DNA of 64,000 nucleotides, taken from Labrenzia sp. PHM005. GTDB taxonomy: Bacteria; Pseudomonadota; Alphaproteobacteria; Rhizobiales; Stappiaceae. This document shows, one piece after another, positions 26,887-35,677 of this stretch. A program made the translations under genes and the position numbers. The notes beneath the pieces were generated by a model, which was not told where the DNA came from, made no database searches, and saw nothing but the letters and a program-made list of their open reading frames with translations. The DNA lies in assembly GCF_006517275.1 (NCBI RefSeq), contig NZ_CP041191.1, positions 4,273,001-4,337,000 on the forward strand. Direction: 5' to 3'. Each line of letters opens with the position of its first letter. Position 1 is the stretch's first letter.

Positions 26887-28308
26887 ATGACTACGACAAC
26901 GACTCAAACCATCGGAAACAGGAATTTCAACACGTCCGGCAACTCACCATTTGGATTTGTGAATGGTAAGTGGACCGCCACGGACACTTCGGACGGGTAC
27001 CTTGGAAACTACGGAGCAAATGAAGACGTCACGAAAACCGTAACAGTCCCTAACGGGACCAGCGAGCTCTCGCTGAAATTCGATTTCCTGGAAGTCGACT
27101 CCTGGGACAACGAACATCTTTATGTCGACATAAACGGGGTGACAGTCGACCTCGGTGCATTCCATGTTTATACAACGGAAGGGACACACGGCTGGCAGAC
27201 CGCCGACGATAACATCACCTATCGCAAAACTGCCGCTAGCAGCGCGTCGGATTTCACCAATGCGGGTTGGGTCGATCAGCGCCATACCTACGAAATCGAA
27301 TTACCAGGCAGCGTTGTCACGGATGGACAGTTGACAATCAAGTGGCATTCGTCATTGAACCAAGCATCCAACGACGAAGCCTTCGGCATCGATAACTTCC
27401 TACTAACTGCAACGATTTTGCAGGCCGATTCCAATGACTACAGTGATGCTCGTTCCGCAATCCAAGAAATCGATATGTTTTCAATTGGGAGCCAGCAACT
27501 AGGCTCTCTCTATGACACGTTTGCAACCCGTCTCGAGTTGATGAAGGACGGCGCATTCGACCTCGGCGAAGAAATGGGATTGGATCTCGGCAATCTGTCA
27601 AATAGCCAAGTATTGCAACTGGAAACCGACGCGACAGCCGCACTGAACACCTGGTCTGCTGCCAATAACGGGTTTGACGAATGGGGCGAATTGTTGTGGC
27701 AGGAAATGTATGACCAGTACGGCGTCATTAATGGCAACGATGGTGTCGATCTAATGAGAGGTTTAAGTATCTTAACAGCGACAGCCGGCTTTCTAACTGG
27801 CGGGCTGACCGGTGCTGGAGCTCTCGGCATCGCAACGACGTCGCTGAATGTTTTTGCAGCTTTCGTTGAAGAAACAGGGGAACACTACCCGTCGACACCT
27901 ATCCCGCTACAAACGTTTACGATGGATGAGGCCCTTGAAAGCCTCTATTCAGAACTGACTGCCCGCAATTTCAATTCTGATGCCGCGACACTAAAAACTG
28001 CTGCAGATACCGCTGCGCAGGAGATGGTCGACTTCATGACCAATTCCCAGCTCGCTAATTATGTTGGAGAGATGATGGCAGGCGGCGTGAACCGGCTATC
28101 CTATAAATCAAAAATGGAAGCCCTGGGCTTCAGTGTTGAATCGGGATACCACCGCGCGGATATCGGACCCGGCGGCCCAATTGGCGACAGCTACTCCTGG
28201 ATGCGGATCGAGGACGGTTCTGCCGACATCATCGGTGTTGATTCAATCTACTTTCGGTACAACGGCAGCAGCGGTGCAGGCTTTAACTACGATATCGACT
28301 TCACCTGA
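26887..28308 (+). CDS. Orphan acidic protein: beta-sandwich plus helical domain, possible secreted
   Basis: A 473-residue protein I cannot assign. AGGAGG lies 7 bases before the ATG. It has no signal peptide and, as far as I can read, no cysteine. Residues about 1-178 look like an Asn/Asp/Thr-rich beta-sandwich (ELSLKFDFLEVDSWDNEHLY, ending GIDNFLLTA) of the sort seen in RTX/VCBS adhesins. The remainder is mostly helical. At about 289-330 there is a glycine-rich hydrophobic stretch (LTATAGFLTGGLTGAGALG). The end, NYDIDFT, resembles type I secretion tails. Secretion and membrane insertion are inferences. The LacI-type operators upstream and the strong terminator behind it make it a monocistronic unit. 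Confidence 0.75.
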   Translation: MTTTTTQTIGNRNFNTSGNSPFGFVNGKWTATDTSDGYLGNYGANEDVTKTVTVPNGTSELSLKFDFLEVDSWDNEHLYVDINGVTVDLGAFHVYTTEGTHGWQTADDNITYRKTAASSASDFTNAGWVDQRHTYEIELPGSVVTDGQLTIKWHSSLNQASNDEAFGIDNFLLTATILQADSNDYSDARSAIQEIDMFSIGSQQLGSLYDTFATRLELMKDGAFDLGEEMGLDLGNLSNSQVLQLETDATAALNTWSAANNGFDEWGELLWQEMYDQYGVINGNDGVDLMRGLSILTATAGFLTGGLTGAGALGIATTSLNVFAAFVEETGEHYPSTPIPLQTFTMDEALESLYSELTARNFNSDAATLKTAADTAAQEMVDFMTNSQLANYVGEMMAGGVNRLSYKSKMEALGFSVESGYHRADIGPGGPIGDSYSWMRIEDGSADIIGVDSIYFRYNGSSGAGFNYDIDFT

Positions 28309-28317
28309 CAACGCCTC

Positions 28318-28356
28318 CAAAAAAAAACCCGCCGGATCGCTCCGGCGGGTTTTTCG
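28318..28356. terminator. Bidirectional intrinsic terminator
   Basis: An A-run, the stem CCCGCCGGA, loop TCGC, the stem TCCGGCGGG and a T-run sit between the convergent orphan gene and rpsI. It works on paper in both directions, ending the 26887 transcript and the rplM-rpsI transcript. Confidence 0.9.
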
Positions 28357-28384
28357 AATTTGAAAATCCAGAAGGATCCAGCAA

Positions 28385-28861
28385 TTAACGCTTGGAGAAC
28401 TGGAAGGAGCGGCGGGCTTTCGCGCGGCCGAACTTCTTACGTTCAACAACACGGCTGTCGCGGGTGATGAAGCCGTTCTTCTTCAGAACGCCGCGCAGCT
28501 CCGGCTCGTAGTGGGTCAGCGCCTTGGACAGGCCGTGGCGCACAGCACCCGCCTGACCAGACAGACCACCACCGGAAACAGTTGCGACGATGTCATACTG
28601 ACCGTCACGCTCGGTGATCATCAGAGGCTGTTTCAAGATCATCTGAAGAACCGGACGAGCGAAATACTCGGTGAAGTCCTTCTTGTTGACGATGATCTTG
28701 CCGGTGCCCGGCTTGACCCAGACGCGGGCAATCGCGTCTTTACGCTTGCCGGTTGCGTAGGCACGGCCCTGTGCGTCCAGCTTCTGGACATGCACCGGAG
28801 CTTCAGGGGCTGCGGTTTCGACCGCGCCGCCCAGTTCTTCCAGGGATTGCAGCTCAGCCAT
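28385..28861 (-). CDS. rpsI: 30S ribosomal protein S9
   Basis: A 158-residue S9. The conserved core [18 protein letters not shown], the [19 protein letters not shown] region and the C-terminal [17 protein letters not shown] tail that reaches the ribosomal P site are all present. An acidic N-terminal extension of about 25 residues is usual in Alphaproteobacteria. It is cotranscribed behind rplM with a 2-base gap. Confidence 0.98.
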   Translation of the reverse strand: MAELQSLEELGGAVETAAPEAPVHVQKLDAQGRAYATGKRKDAIARVWVKPGTGKIIVNKKDFTEYFARPVLQMILKQPLMITERDGQYDIVATVSGGGLSGQAGAVRHGLSKALTHYEPELRGVLKKNGFITRDSRVVERKKFGRAKARRSFQFSKR

Positions 28862-28863
28862 TG

Positions 28864-29331
28864 TTAAGCCCTCTTGCCGTCATTCTTTGCGTTGAGGCCC
28901 TTCACGTCGACCAATTCTGGCGACTGAGCTTCGTGCGGGTGGGTCGGACCAGCGTAAACCTTCAGGTTGGACAGCTGCTTGTTGGACAGCGGACCGCCCG
29001 GCATCATGCGCTGAACAGCTTTTTCCAGAACGCGTTCCGGAAAACGGCCTTCCATGATGGCACGTGCAGTGCGCTCTTTGATGCCGCCCGGATGGCCGGT
29101 GTGCCAGTAGTACTTTTTGTTGTCGTACTTGCGGCCGGTCAGGACCACTTTGTCGGCGTTGATGACGACGATGTTGTCACCGGTGTCGACATGCGGCGTG
29201 TAGGTCGGCAGGTGCTTGCCGCGCAGATGGTTGGCGATGTAGGCAGCCAAACGGCCGACAACCATGCCTTCTGCGTCGATCAAGATCCACTTTTTCTCGA
29301 CCTCGGCCGGCTTGGCAGAGAAGGTCTTCAT
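28864..29331 (-). CDS. rplM: 50S ribosomal protein L13
   Basis: A 155-residue L13 with the hallmark [20 protein letters not shown], then [16 protein letters not shown] and [20 protein letters not shown], at family length. It is the first gene of the rplM-rpsI operon; the 354 bases upstream contain its promoter. Confidence 0.98.
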   Translation of the reverse strand: MKTFSAKPAEVEKKWILIDAEGMVVGRLAAYIANHLRGKHLPTYTPHVDTGDNIVVINADKVVLTGRKYDNKKYYWHTGHPGGIKERTARAIMEGRFPERVLEKAVQRMMPGGPLSNKQLSNLKVYAGPTHPHEAQSPELVDVKGLNAKNDGKRA

Positions 29332-29685
29332 GAGTTCGATCCATGATTACTGGTTAAAGAAAAGGCCCGCGCGGCTTTACAAAAAGCTCAGCGAACGGAC
29401 CTTCAATTCGTTCGTTGGCGCTTATACGCCCACTCCCAGATGACGTCAAGAACCTTATTTCGCTGACCACTTATAATTTCTTATGTTTTTCAATGACTTA
29501 AAAAAACGGTATTATATTACCGCATATTTTCCGGTGACTCTACACTCCTTTCCGGCTTCACTAGAATGACCCAAAGGCACTTTCGGCGGCAGACAGCCTG
29601 CAGACCCTGTGCAAACGCACAAGGACTTTACACAGCCTTAAGTCCTTCCGGTTTAGGTTTTGGCGGAGTCTTGTAAGGATTTCGG
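29332..29685. other. Intergenic region upstream of rplM and the GGDEF gene
   Basis: A 354-base divergent region. The middle part (29460-29540) is clearly AT-rich, as expected for promoters of both genes. I see no RNA gene, repeat or credible protein-coding frame. The leader next to rplM could host L13/S9 feedback control, but I recognise no structure. Confidence 0.5.
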
Positions 29686-30915
29686 ATGAATCTTTGGCGC
29701 CTTTATGATCGCCACCGTTATACCGTCCTTGCCGCGGCGGCTGGCACGCTGGCGCTAATCGGTATTGTGTGGATCGCTCTCGATACACTGATCGACTGGC
29801 AGGTCCAGGAAGCGATCAAACGCAACGCGCAAGAACGCGCGCAGCACTGGTCCCAGAATTTCTTGGAAACGACCCCCTCTGCCGTCACCTTGATTCAGAC
29901 TGGCGAAGGCGACATGGAGGACATCAACCGGCTGGAGGATTCCTTCGCGCTGGTCAATATCATCCGCTTTCAGCTTTTCGATCAAAATGGAAAGCAGACT
30001 TTCCTGTCAAACGGAAGTCTGGAACGTTCATATTCCGCAGAGGGTAAACCCAATAAGAACGCCTTGCTGGCGTTCAACACAGGGCAACCGGTCATCGAAG
30101 TTCACCACGATGACAATGACGAGCAACCAGATAGCGCGCGGACCGTACCGGAAACCTACATTGAGGCTTATGTCCCGGCCATCACAGCTTCTGGCGAGAA
30201 GGTCGGCACCATTGAGCTTTACGTCGACGCCACTGCATTTGAGGAAGCCCTGGAAGAAACCTTTCAGGAAGTTAGCCTCTATCTTGTCCTTGGCACAGTT
30301 CTGATTGTGTTGTTCCCGGTGGCCGCCTTTGTCCGGCGCACACAGCAGCTGATGCACAACGACAAACGCATGCTGGAATTGACCCGCTACGATCAATTGA
30401 CCGGCGTTTTAAACCGCAATTCCGTGACACAGCATTTGAAGGCGCTGTTCATTGACCCGGACAGAGCTGACGGGACCGGGGTCCTGTTTGTCGATGTCGA
30501 CTATTTCAAACAAGTCAACGATCAATACGGCCACGCTTGCGGCGATGTTCTACTAAAACACATCGCCAGTGTCTTGAAATCCTGCATTCGCTTGAAAGAT
30601 GATGTGGTTGGCCGATACGGCGGTGATGAATTTGTAATCCTGTGCCGGAACATCACCCAGGACGAATTCCGCCTGCTCTATGACCGGGTGATGGAAAGCG
30701 CCAAAACACCCTGCACGCACGAGGGTAATACTTATACGCCGAGCCTGAGTGTCGGTGCATATCTCTCCCAGCGGGGAGACACGGAAAAAACAGCCCTCCA
30801 TCGCGCCGATCTTGCCGTCTATGCCGCCAAACGTGGCGGCCGCAACAGGGTCGTTGAATATTCTTCGGATCTGGAAGGAACCTTCAAGGAAGACAGCGCT
30901 AAACAATCGGCATAG
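29686..30915 (+). CDS. Membrane-bound diguanylate cyclase
   Basis: A 409-residue protein: membrane helix 1 (about 13-33), a periplasmic sensor segment (about 35-195), membrane helix 2 (about 200-220) and a GGDEF domain (about 235-395) with intact RYGGDEFV. The upstream block YDQLTGVLNRNS and VDVDYFKQVND are typical. An RxxD inhibitory site is not obvious before GGDEF. It makes cyclic-di-GMP at the inner membrane in response to an unknown periplasmic signal. AAGGA lies 6 bases before the ATG. Confidence 0.92.
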   Translation: MNLWRLYDRHRYTVLAAAAGTLALIGIVWIALDTLIDWQVQEAIKRNAQERAQHWSQNFLETTPSAVTLIQTGEGDMEDINRLEDSFALVNIIRFQLFDQNGKQTFLSNGSLERSYSAEGKPNKNALLAFNTGQPVIEVHHDDNDEQPDSARTVPETYIEAYVPAITASGEKVGTIELYVDATAFEEALEETFQEVSLYLVLGTVLIVLFPVAAFVRRTQQLMHNDKRMLELTRYDQLTGVLNRNSVTQHLKALFIDPDRADGTGVLFVDVDYFKQVNDQYGHACGDVLLKHIASVLKSCIRLKDDVVGRYGGDEFVILCRNITQDEFRLLYDRVMESAKTPCTHEGNTYTPSLSVGAYLSQRGDTEKTALHRADLAVYAAKRGGRNRVVEYSSDLEGTFKEDSAKQSA

Positions 30916-31047
30916 CGGCCCTTTTGAATAATCCCATAAACTTGCTTCAACGAGCCCTCCTCACCATCTAGAATTGTTTCGTTTTTCGAATACACTTCCG
31001 TTTTGCTCTCAGATTTTTTTTGGGGGAGCAAATCAAGGGAGGACGAC

Positions 31048-31770
31048 ATGCCTTGGCAACAAGATCTTCAAACAGCACACACCCAGATGACAGCTGTTCT
31101 CAGGGCACTGGAATCTGCCCGGAGTGAATTGGCTCAGACAACAGAGGCCTGCTCCAACGGCGGCATTGCCCCTGCCCTCAAAGACGATGTTGCATCAGGC
31201 TGGCGAAAATGGACACAGGACGTCAATTCTTTTGTTCAAGGTAAAGTCGCAGAAGTTGGCTCTTCTACGGAGATGTCTACAACAATCCTTGCGACTTCCG
31301 TTCACTCCGATGCCGACCGGACAACCGTGTTTGCCGAAAGCACCGGACTGCCGCCCTTGCGCCAGGAGTATAAAGTCGTTTCCGCCCCCACACGCACACA
31401 AGCCTCGGCTGTTCAGGGCATGATGCAAGATGCTGTCAACCAGCTGGGTGTCGCCGGCCGGGCGGATGCAGGCGATATGCAGCAGGCAGTTGTTGAAGTT
31501 CTCACGTCAGAGAATACGTGGCCCTGCAGCTATGCCCGCGAAGTCGAGGCGGTAAAAGCCGCAGCCATGCAGGCATCAAGTACCGCGCATTCTGGCGGTG
31601 AAGCGACCGCTTACAATTTCGCAAGATTAAAGATGCTGGAACAACATGCTCAGGGAAAACGGCCTGCCGGACTGCCCCCGGCGGGATCCGTTATCGTAAA
31701 GAGCATGTTCTGGGGGGTGTTCTTCCGGATCAACGGCACCAAGGTGCTGTGTTCAACGACCTTAGATTGA
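31048..31770 (+). CDS. Uncharacterised cytoplasmic protein, 240 aa
   Basis: A 240-residue protein starting at the ATG at 31048, with GGGAGG 5 bases upstream. No signal peptide or membrane helix. The N-terminal half is helical and polar (coiled-coil-like, residues 1-60). A middle Ala/Gln-rich part (about 125-200) follows. The C-terminus has a short beta-rich block, SVIVKSMFWGVFFRINGTKV. I recognise no family and no catalytic motif. It is a single gene between a GGDEF protein and a thioesterase. Confidence 0.7.
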   Translation: MPWQQDLQTAHTQMTAVLRALESARSELAQTTEACSNGGIAPALKDDVASGWRKWTQDVNSFVQGKVAEVGSSTEMSTTILATSVHSDADRTTVFAESTGLPPLRQEYKVVSAPTRTQASAVQGMMQDAVNQLGVAGRADAGDMQQAVVEVLTSENTWPCSYAREVEAVKAAAMQASSTAHSGGEATAYNFARLKMLEQHAQGKRPAGLPPAGSVIVKSMFWGVFFRINGTKVLCSTTLD

Positions 31771-31775
31771 TTGAC

Positions 31776-32204
31776 TTATTTGCGGGGTGGGATCGAATAG
31801 GTCGCCGTGGCGTGCGCGACCAGTTCCTCTTGGCCGTCCCCCGCAATAAAACAATCCACCACGGCCAAGCGCTTGCCGAGTTTCAAAAGCTGGCAGGTCG
31901 CCAAAAGATCGCCCGGTTCGGGCTTACGTAGAAAATTGATGTTGAGGTTGGTGGTGACCGCCAGCGCCTCTGGGCCGATGTGCGCCAGAGTGACGACGTA
32001 AGCCGCAAAATCCGCCATGGCCATCATCGTCGGGCCGGAGACCGTCCCGCCGGGGCGCAGATGCCGCTCATTGGCCGTCAAACGCAGGACCGCTTTGCCG
32101 GGCGCGACACTTTCAATGGTATAGACCTTGCCGTCGGCATGGATCTGCGGAAACACCTCGTCCAGCATGTCCATGATTTCATCGGCAGTCATGACCGGCT
32201 GCAT
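31776..32204 (-). CDS. PaaI-type hotdog thioesterase
   Basis: A 142-residue hotdog-fold protein. Residues HLRPGGTVSGPTMMAMADFA carry the usual HxxxGG(x)xxG core with the acidic residue in the long helix; LNINFLRKPEPGDLLATCQL and VAHATATYSIP finish the fold. Such enzymes hydrolyse acyl- or phenylacetyl-type CoA esters. A GGGAG site lies 7 bases before the ATG. It is 5 bases past the end of the convergent orphan gene. Substrate unknown. Confidence 0.88.
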   Translation of the reverse strand: MQPVMTADEIMDMLDEVFPQIHADGKVYTIESVAPGKAVLRLTANERHLRPGGTVSGPTMMAMADFAAYVVTLAHIGPEALAVTTNLNINFLRKPEPGDLLATCQLLKLGKRLAVVDCFIAGDGQEELVAHATATYSIPPRK

Positions 32205-32305
32205 CCAAGATCTCCCAATTGGTTCAAATTTCGTCGTTTATACCGCTTGGTATTACGTAAACGTCAAAACGAACAAAATGCAAGAGACCTTGTATCCTGG
32301 AGTAT

Positions 32306-33649
32306 CTATTCCGCTGGCTCGGTCTTTGCAGCCAACTTTTTTTCCACTTCCAATGTCCCCCGGTCCCACAACCAGGCAGCCAGAGCACCCAGACCAATGC
32401 CGGTGCGCATTTCGAATTCCTCGAAGTGGAAGCGCGAGGCGCGCAGACCTTTAAGCACCAGACCGGATTTCAGCGCCTTGCGCATTTGAACTGGGCCACA
32501 GAAGAACACATGGGCCTGCGAAACATCGCCGCCGAGATCAGAAACGATCCGGTCAGCGGTCAACCGGATACCTTCGGTCGTATTGACGATGATCACCTCC
32601 AACGTCTCGACGTCTTCTGCCAGCCGCTCCAGTTCGACCGCATAGGGAATGTCATCCCGCTCACGAACGCAATAGTAGAGTTTGACCGGGCCTGTATCGG
32701 ACGTCTTCAAGCTTTCAGCGAAGGCCAAAAACGGCGTGATGCCAACACCTGCGCCGATCCAGACCTGCGGATCCCGCCCAGTGGGCATCTTGAAGTGCCC
32801 AAAGGGGCCGGAAACCGTTGCTTCCATGCCGGGCTGAACTTTCCGCTGAAGACGATCTGTGTAATCGCCGAGATCCTTGATCGAGAACCGCAAGGTTCGG
32901 TCATTCGATGGAGCGCCGCTCAAGGTGAAAGGATGCTCTTCTCCTAATCCGCCCCCATCAATCGACAGAAACGCAAACTGCCCAGCCTTGTGTTTCATGC
33001 CGCGCCCTTTGGGCAGCAGAACAAGTTCCGTCAGGCCACCGACACGGCGCACCAAATCCACTTCGTATTTGTGGCCGCGCGGCGCCATCGGCCGAAGCAG
33101 TGACATCCAGATATAGGATAGAATTCCCAGGACGCAGAAAGCAGAGATATAAAGCCCCAGCGGGTCGGCGTTGGAAAACGGCTTTTCAATGAAGAAATAG
33201 TGGAACGCACCGAGAAAGAAGAAGACGCCGATGATCCGGTGGCTCCACTTCCACAGATGATAGGGAATGAAAGTGATGACAGAAGCCAGAATCAGGATCA
33301 TCAGTCCGTAGAGGCTGATTTCACCAATATCTTCAGCTATCCCGGCGAGTGGCCCGCCCCGCAGCCCGTTCATTTCTGCGTCAATAATATCGTGCAGCCC
33401 CATAGCGACAAGCGCCGCAATTCCAAGCCATTTGTGCAGAACATAAATCCGGTCGAGCGGGCCAAAGACAGTTTCCAGCCCCGGTACGCGTGTTGCCAAA
33501 AACTGATTGATCCCCATCAGGATCAGCGCGGCGGAACCAAGATATTGGCTAAAAAGAGCGATCACATCCCGGTTCGCCCCAAGCGGAATGTACCAATAAA
33601 TCGGAACGAGTGTTGCAAGGACAATCAGGGTTAAGCCGATAGGGCGCAT
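32306..33649 (-). CDS. Ferric-reductase-like transmembrane flavoprotein
   Basis: About 447 residues. Membrane helices in the first 220 residues carry the haem-liganding pattern seen as HKWLGIAALVAMGLHD and WKWSHRIIGVFFFLGAFHY. The cytoplasmic half has an FAD-binding domain (HPFTLSGAPSN) and an NAD(P)H-binding domain (GAGVGITPFLAF, FFCGPVQMRKAL). It likely moves electrons across the membrane, for ferric iron or another acceptor. The start at the ATG at 33647-33649 has GGAG 9 bases upstream; an open frame continues to 33799. Confidence 0.88.
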   Translation of the reverse strand: MRPIGLTLIVLATLVPIYWYIPLGANRDVIALFSQYLGSAALILMGINQFLATRVPGLETVFGPLDRIYVLHKWLGIAALVAMGLHDIIDAEMNGLRGGPLAGIAEDIGEISLYGLMILILASVITFIPYHLWKWSHRIIGVFFFLGAFHYFFIEKPFSNADPLGLYISAFCVLGILSYIWMSLLRPMAPRGHKYEVDLVRRVGGLTELVLLPKGRGMKHKAGQFAFLSIDGGGLGEEHPFTLSGAPSNDRTLRFSIKDLGDYTDRLQRKVQPGMEATVSGPFGHFKMPTGRDPQVWIGAGVGITPFLAFAESLKTSDTGPVKLYYCVRERDDIPYAVELERLAEDVETLEVIIVNTTEGIRLTADRIVSDLGGDVSQAHVFFCGPVQMRKALKSGLVLKGLRASRFHFEEFEMRTGIGLGALAAWLWDRGTLEVEKKLAAKTEPAE

Positions 33650-33815
33650 AAATCCAAGCTCCGGTTCTGGCTTGAGGCTAAAAGCGAAAGTGGGGTAGTC
33701 CGGGCGTTGCGGTAGACTGTTTTCGGGGACTCGGCAACCCGGAAGCACCGGAAGAGAACAAATACCAACTGCCGGAAGCCTCATATAAACAAATGGCATA
33801 CAGCGGCCACAGACC

Positions 33816-34664
33816 CTAGTTCAATGACGCGATCAGTTTGTTGATGTCCATAAGCGCCTGATTGTCCAACCAGCCTTTGTAATACTGGAGATACTCGGGC
33901 GGGCGCCCCGCTTGGGTGATGAGTTGATTGATCCCGGCAACGACACTGCGCCCAACCGGCCCGTCTGAACACGCAAAGTACCCCGGAATGACAGCTGCAT
34001 CCCCTTCTGCGCGAAAAGACAATAAATCGTTGCTCAAACCCAATTTCCGAAAATAGAAATTCGCTTCAAACGAGTAACCGGCAACCCAATCAATGCGCTC
34101 TCTTTCAAGCATCTTGAACATCTGAATGGTATCAGTGACTTCGGTAAAATGCGGTTGTTTGGCTAACAGCTGAACTGCGGCGTCAATACGTGGTGAATAT
34201 GATCTCCCGCGAACGACAACACCGTTCAGAGTTTTGTCAGCCGCGAGCCTTTCCAGATCAACAGTCTCATTTTCTGTCAGGTGGCGATCAAACCGGCTTC
34301 TGTTTTTCGAAAGAAAGATGATCCGGTTCGCCTGGATCCAATAAACCTGGTCTGAGAAGACCATAACTTTCTCGCGATCCGGAGTTTTGAACATCGCCGC
34401 ATCGCAAACACCGTCTCTGGTTTCCATCAGCGAAACCATCCGGCTGATCGACATGTCCAAATGCTGGTGATCGAACTCCGGAAGACGGTCCGTGAAATAC
34501 TTCCGGGTCAAATCTCCATAACCCTGACCGGCATTTTCACCGATCGTAATGGTCACCGGCGGAAAATCCATTTTCGCCCAGGTGACAACATCACCGGAGT
34601 GCGCAACTTTTGAAATAGACAACAATGCAACTAGGATTAGTAATTGAACGAATCGATACATCAT
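33816..34664 (-). CDS. Periplasmic substrate-binding protein-like
   Basis: About 282 residues with a signal peptide (hydrophobic helix, cleavage near KVAHSG) and a solute-binding fold of the SBP_bac_3 / TIGR02285 type: TWAKMDFPPVTITIGENAGQ at the N-terminus and ERIDWVAGYSFEANFYF in the second lobe. No ABC transporter genes are adjacent, so it is an orphan and may be a sensor-like binding protein. The upstream start region shows no strong ribosome site; the ATG at 34662-34664 is taken. Confidence 0.72.
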   Translation of the reverse strand: MMYRFVQLLILVALLSISKVAHSGDVVTWAKMDFPPVTITIGENAGQGYGDLTRKYFTDRLPEFDHQHLDMSISRMVSLMETRDGVCDAAMFKTPDREKVMVFSDQVYWIQANRIIFLSKNRSRFDRHLTENETVDLERLAADKTLNGVVVRGRSYSPRIDAAVQLLAKQPHFTEVTDTIQMFKMLERERIDWVAGYSFEANFYFRKLGLSNDLLSFRAEGDAAVIPGYFACSDGPVGRSVVAGINQLITQAGRPPEYLQYYKGWLDNQALMDINKLIASLN

Positions 34665-34784
34665 ATCTAATTTCAATTGCTGCCAATCTTAGAGAATAAC
34701 ATACGACCATTCGACCAAATCATCAAAATGGAAAAACTGCGTATACTGTACTGTACTTATACTCGGCAATTATAAGGAAATCTC

Positions 34785-35177
34785 ATGAGCAGAACCGGAT
34801 CTTGCCTATGCGGCGCCGTCACGTTTGAAGCCGACGCTCTTCCATCGCTCCAGGCCTGCCATTGCCGGACCTGCCGGAAATGGAGCGGTGGGCCGTTTAT
34901 GGCCGTGCCATGTAAATCGGCCGACTTCAAAGGTGAGATAAAGCGGTTTTCGGTTTCCAAACGTGCCGACCGCGGCTTCTGCCCGACCTGCGGCACCCAT
35001 CTCTTCTTTTATTCCAAACCGGGCGACATGTATGGAGTCCCGGCGGGTCTCTTTGATGAAGATCCAGAATCGGTATTGCGGGCGGAATATTTCATCGACG
35101 AAAAGCCGGAAAACTATTGTTTTGCCGAAGACACCAAGAAACTAACCGGCGCCGAATTTCGGGCAAAATTCGGCTGA
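34785..35177 (+). CDS. GFA/CENP-V family zinc protein
   Basis: A 130-residue glutathione-dependent formaldehyde-activating (GFA) fold protein. The zinc-binding cysteines GSCLCG, CHCRTC and FCPTCG are all present. Family members bind glutathione adducts; many annotated as formaldehyde-activating enzymes have no proven activity. An AAGGAAA ribosome site precedes the ATG. A second member lies at 41533 near the one-carbon genes. Confidence 0.9.
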   Translation: MSRTGSCLCGAVTFEADALPSLQACHCRTCRKWSGGPFMAVPCKSADFKGEIKRFSVSKRADRGFCPTCGTHLFFYSKPGDMYGVPAGLFDEDPESVLRAEYFIDEKPENYCFAEDTKKLTGAEFRAKFG

Positions 35178-35240
35178 CCGGTCAATGTATTTTGAAATCC
35201 AATCGTAATCATTCTTGCCTTCGAGGCGAAGAGCGTTTGT

Positions 35241-35606
35241 TCAGGCTGGTTCGAACAGTTCAATGGTATTGCCGGACGGATCACGGCACAGGACCTGTTT
35301 GCCGCCAGGGCCGCAAACAACATCGTTCAAAAACGTAACTCCATTCTCCGCCATGTTTTGAACTAGGGTCTCAATACCGGACACCATAAGAACGCACCGG
35401 TTCCAGCCGCCTGGTCCCGGTTGGGCTCCATTGGACATAGGTTTCGAGGCAGACGCCATTGGCCCTGCTAGCCAGAGTTCCAAATCGTCCCGCAGAAGAA
35501 TTGCCATGGCTGGACCAAATTGCTGTTTCAGCGTGAAACCGAGCCGATCGCGATAAAACGCGATCGCCGCATCCACATCTTCTACCAAGTAGCGGAATTG
35601 TGCCAT
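35241..35606 (-). CDS. VOC (glyoxalase/bleomycin resistance) family protein
   Basis: About 121 residues with the paired beta-alpha-beta-beta-beta modules of the vicinal-oxygen-chelate superfamily: RYLVEDVDAAIAFYRDRLGF at the start, ending DPSGNTIELFEP. The second metal-ligand Glu is in that last motif. The first ATG pair is at 35604-35609; the second has GAGG upstream at good spacing. Substrate cannot be told. It lies at the head of the one-carbon block but there is no evidence that it shares an operon. Confidence 0.85.
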   Translation of the reverse strand: MAQFRYLVEDVDAAIAFYRDRLGFTLKQQFGPAMAILLRDDLELWLAGPMASASKPMSNGAQPGPGGWNRCVLMVSGIETLVQNMAENGVTFLNDVVCGPGGKQVLCRDPSGNTIELFEPA

Positions 35607-35677
35607 CATGCCCTCTTTGTCTAACAACGAGAAGAAGGCTAGCGTTTCAATCTTTGATTGTCATCCAACTCTTTACT

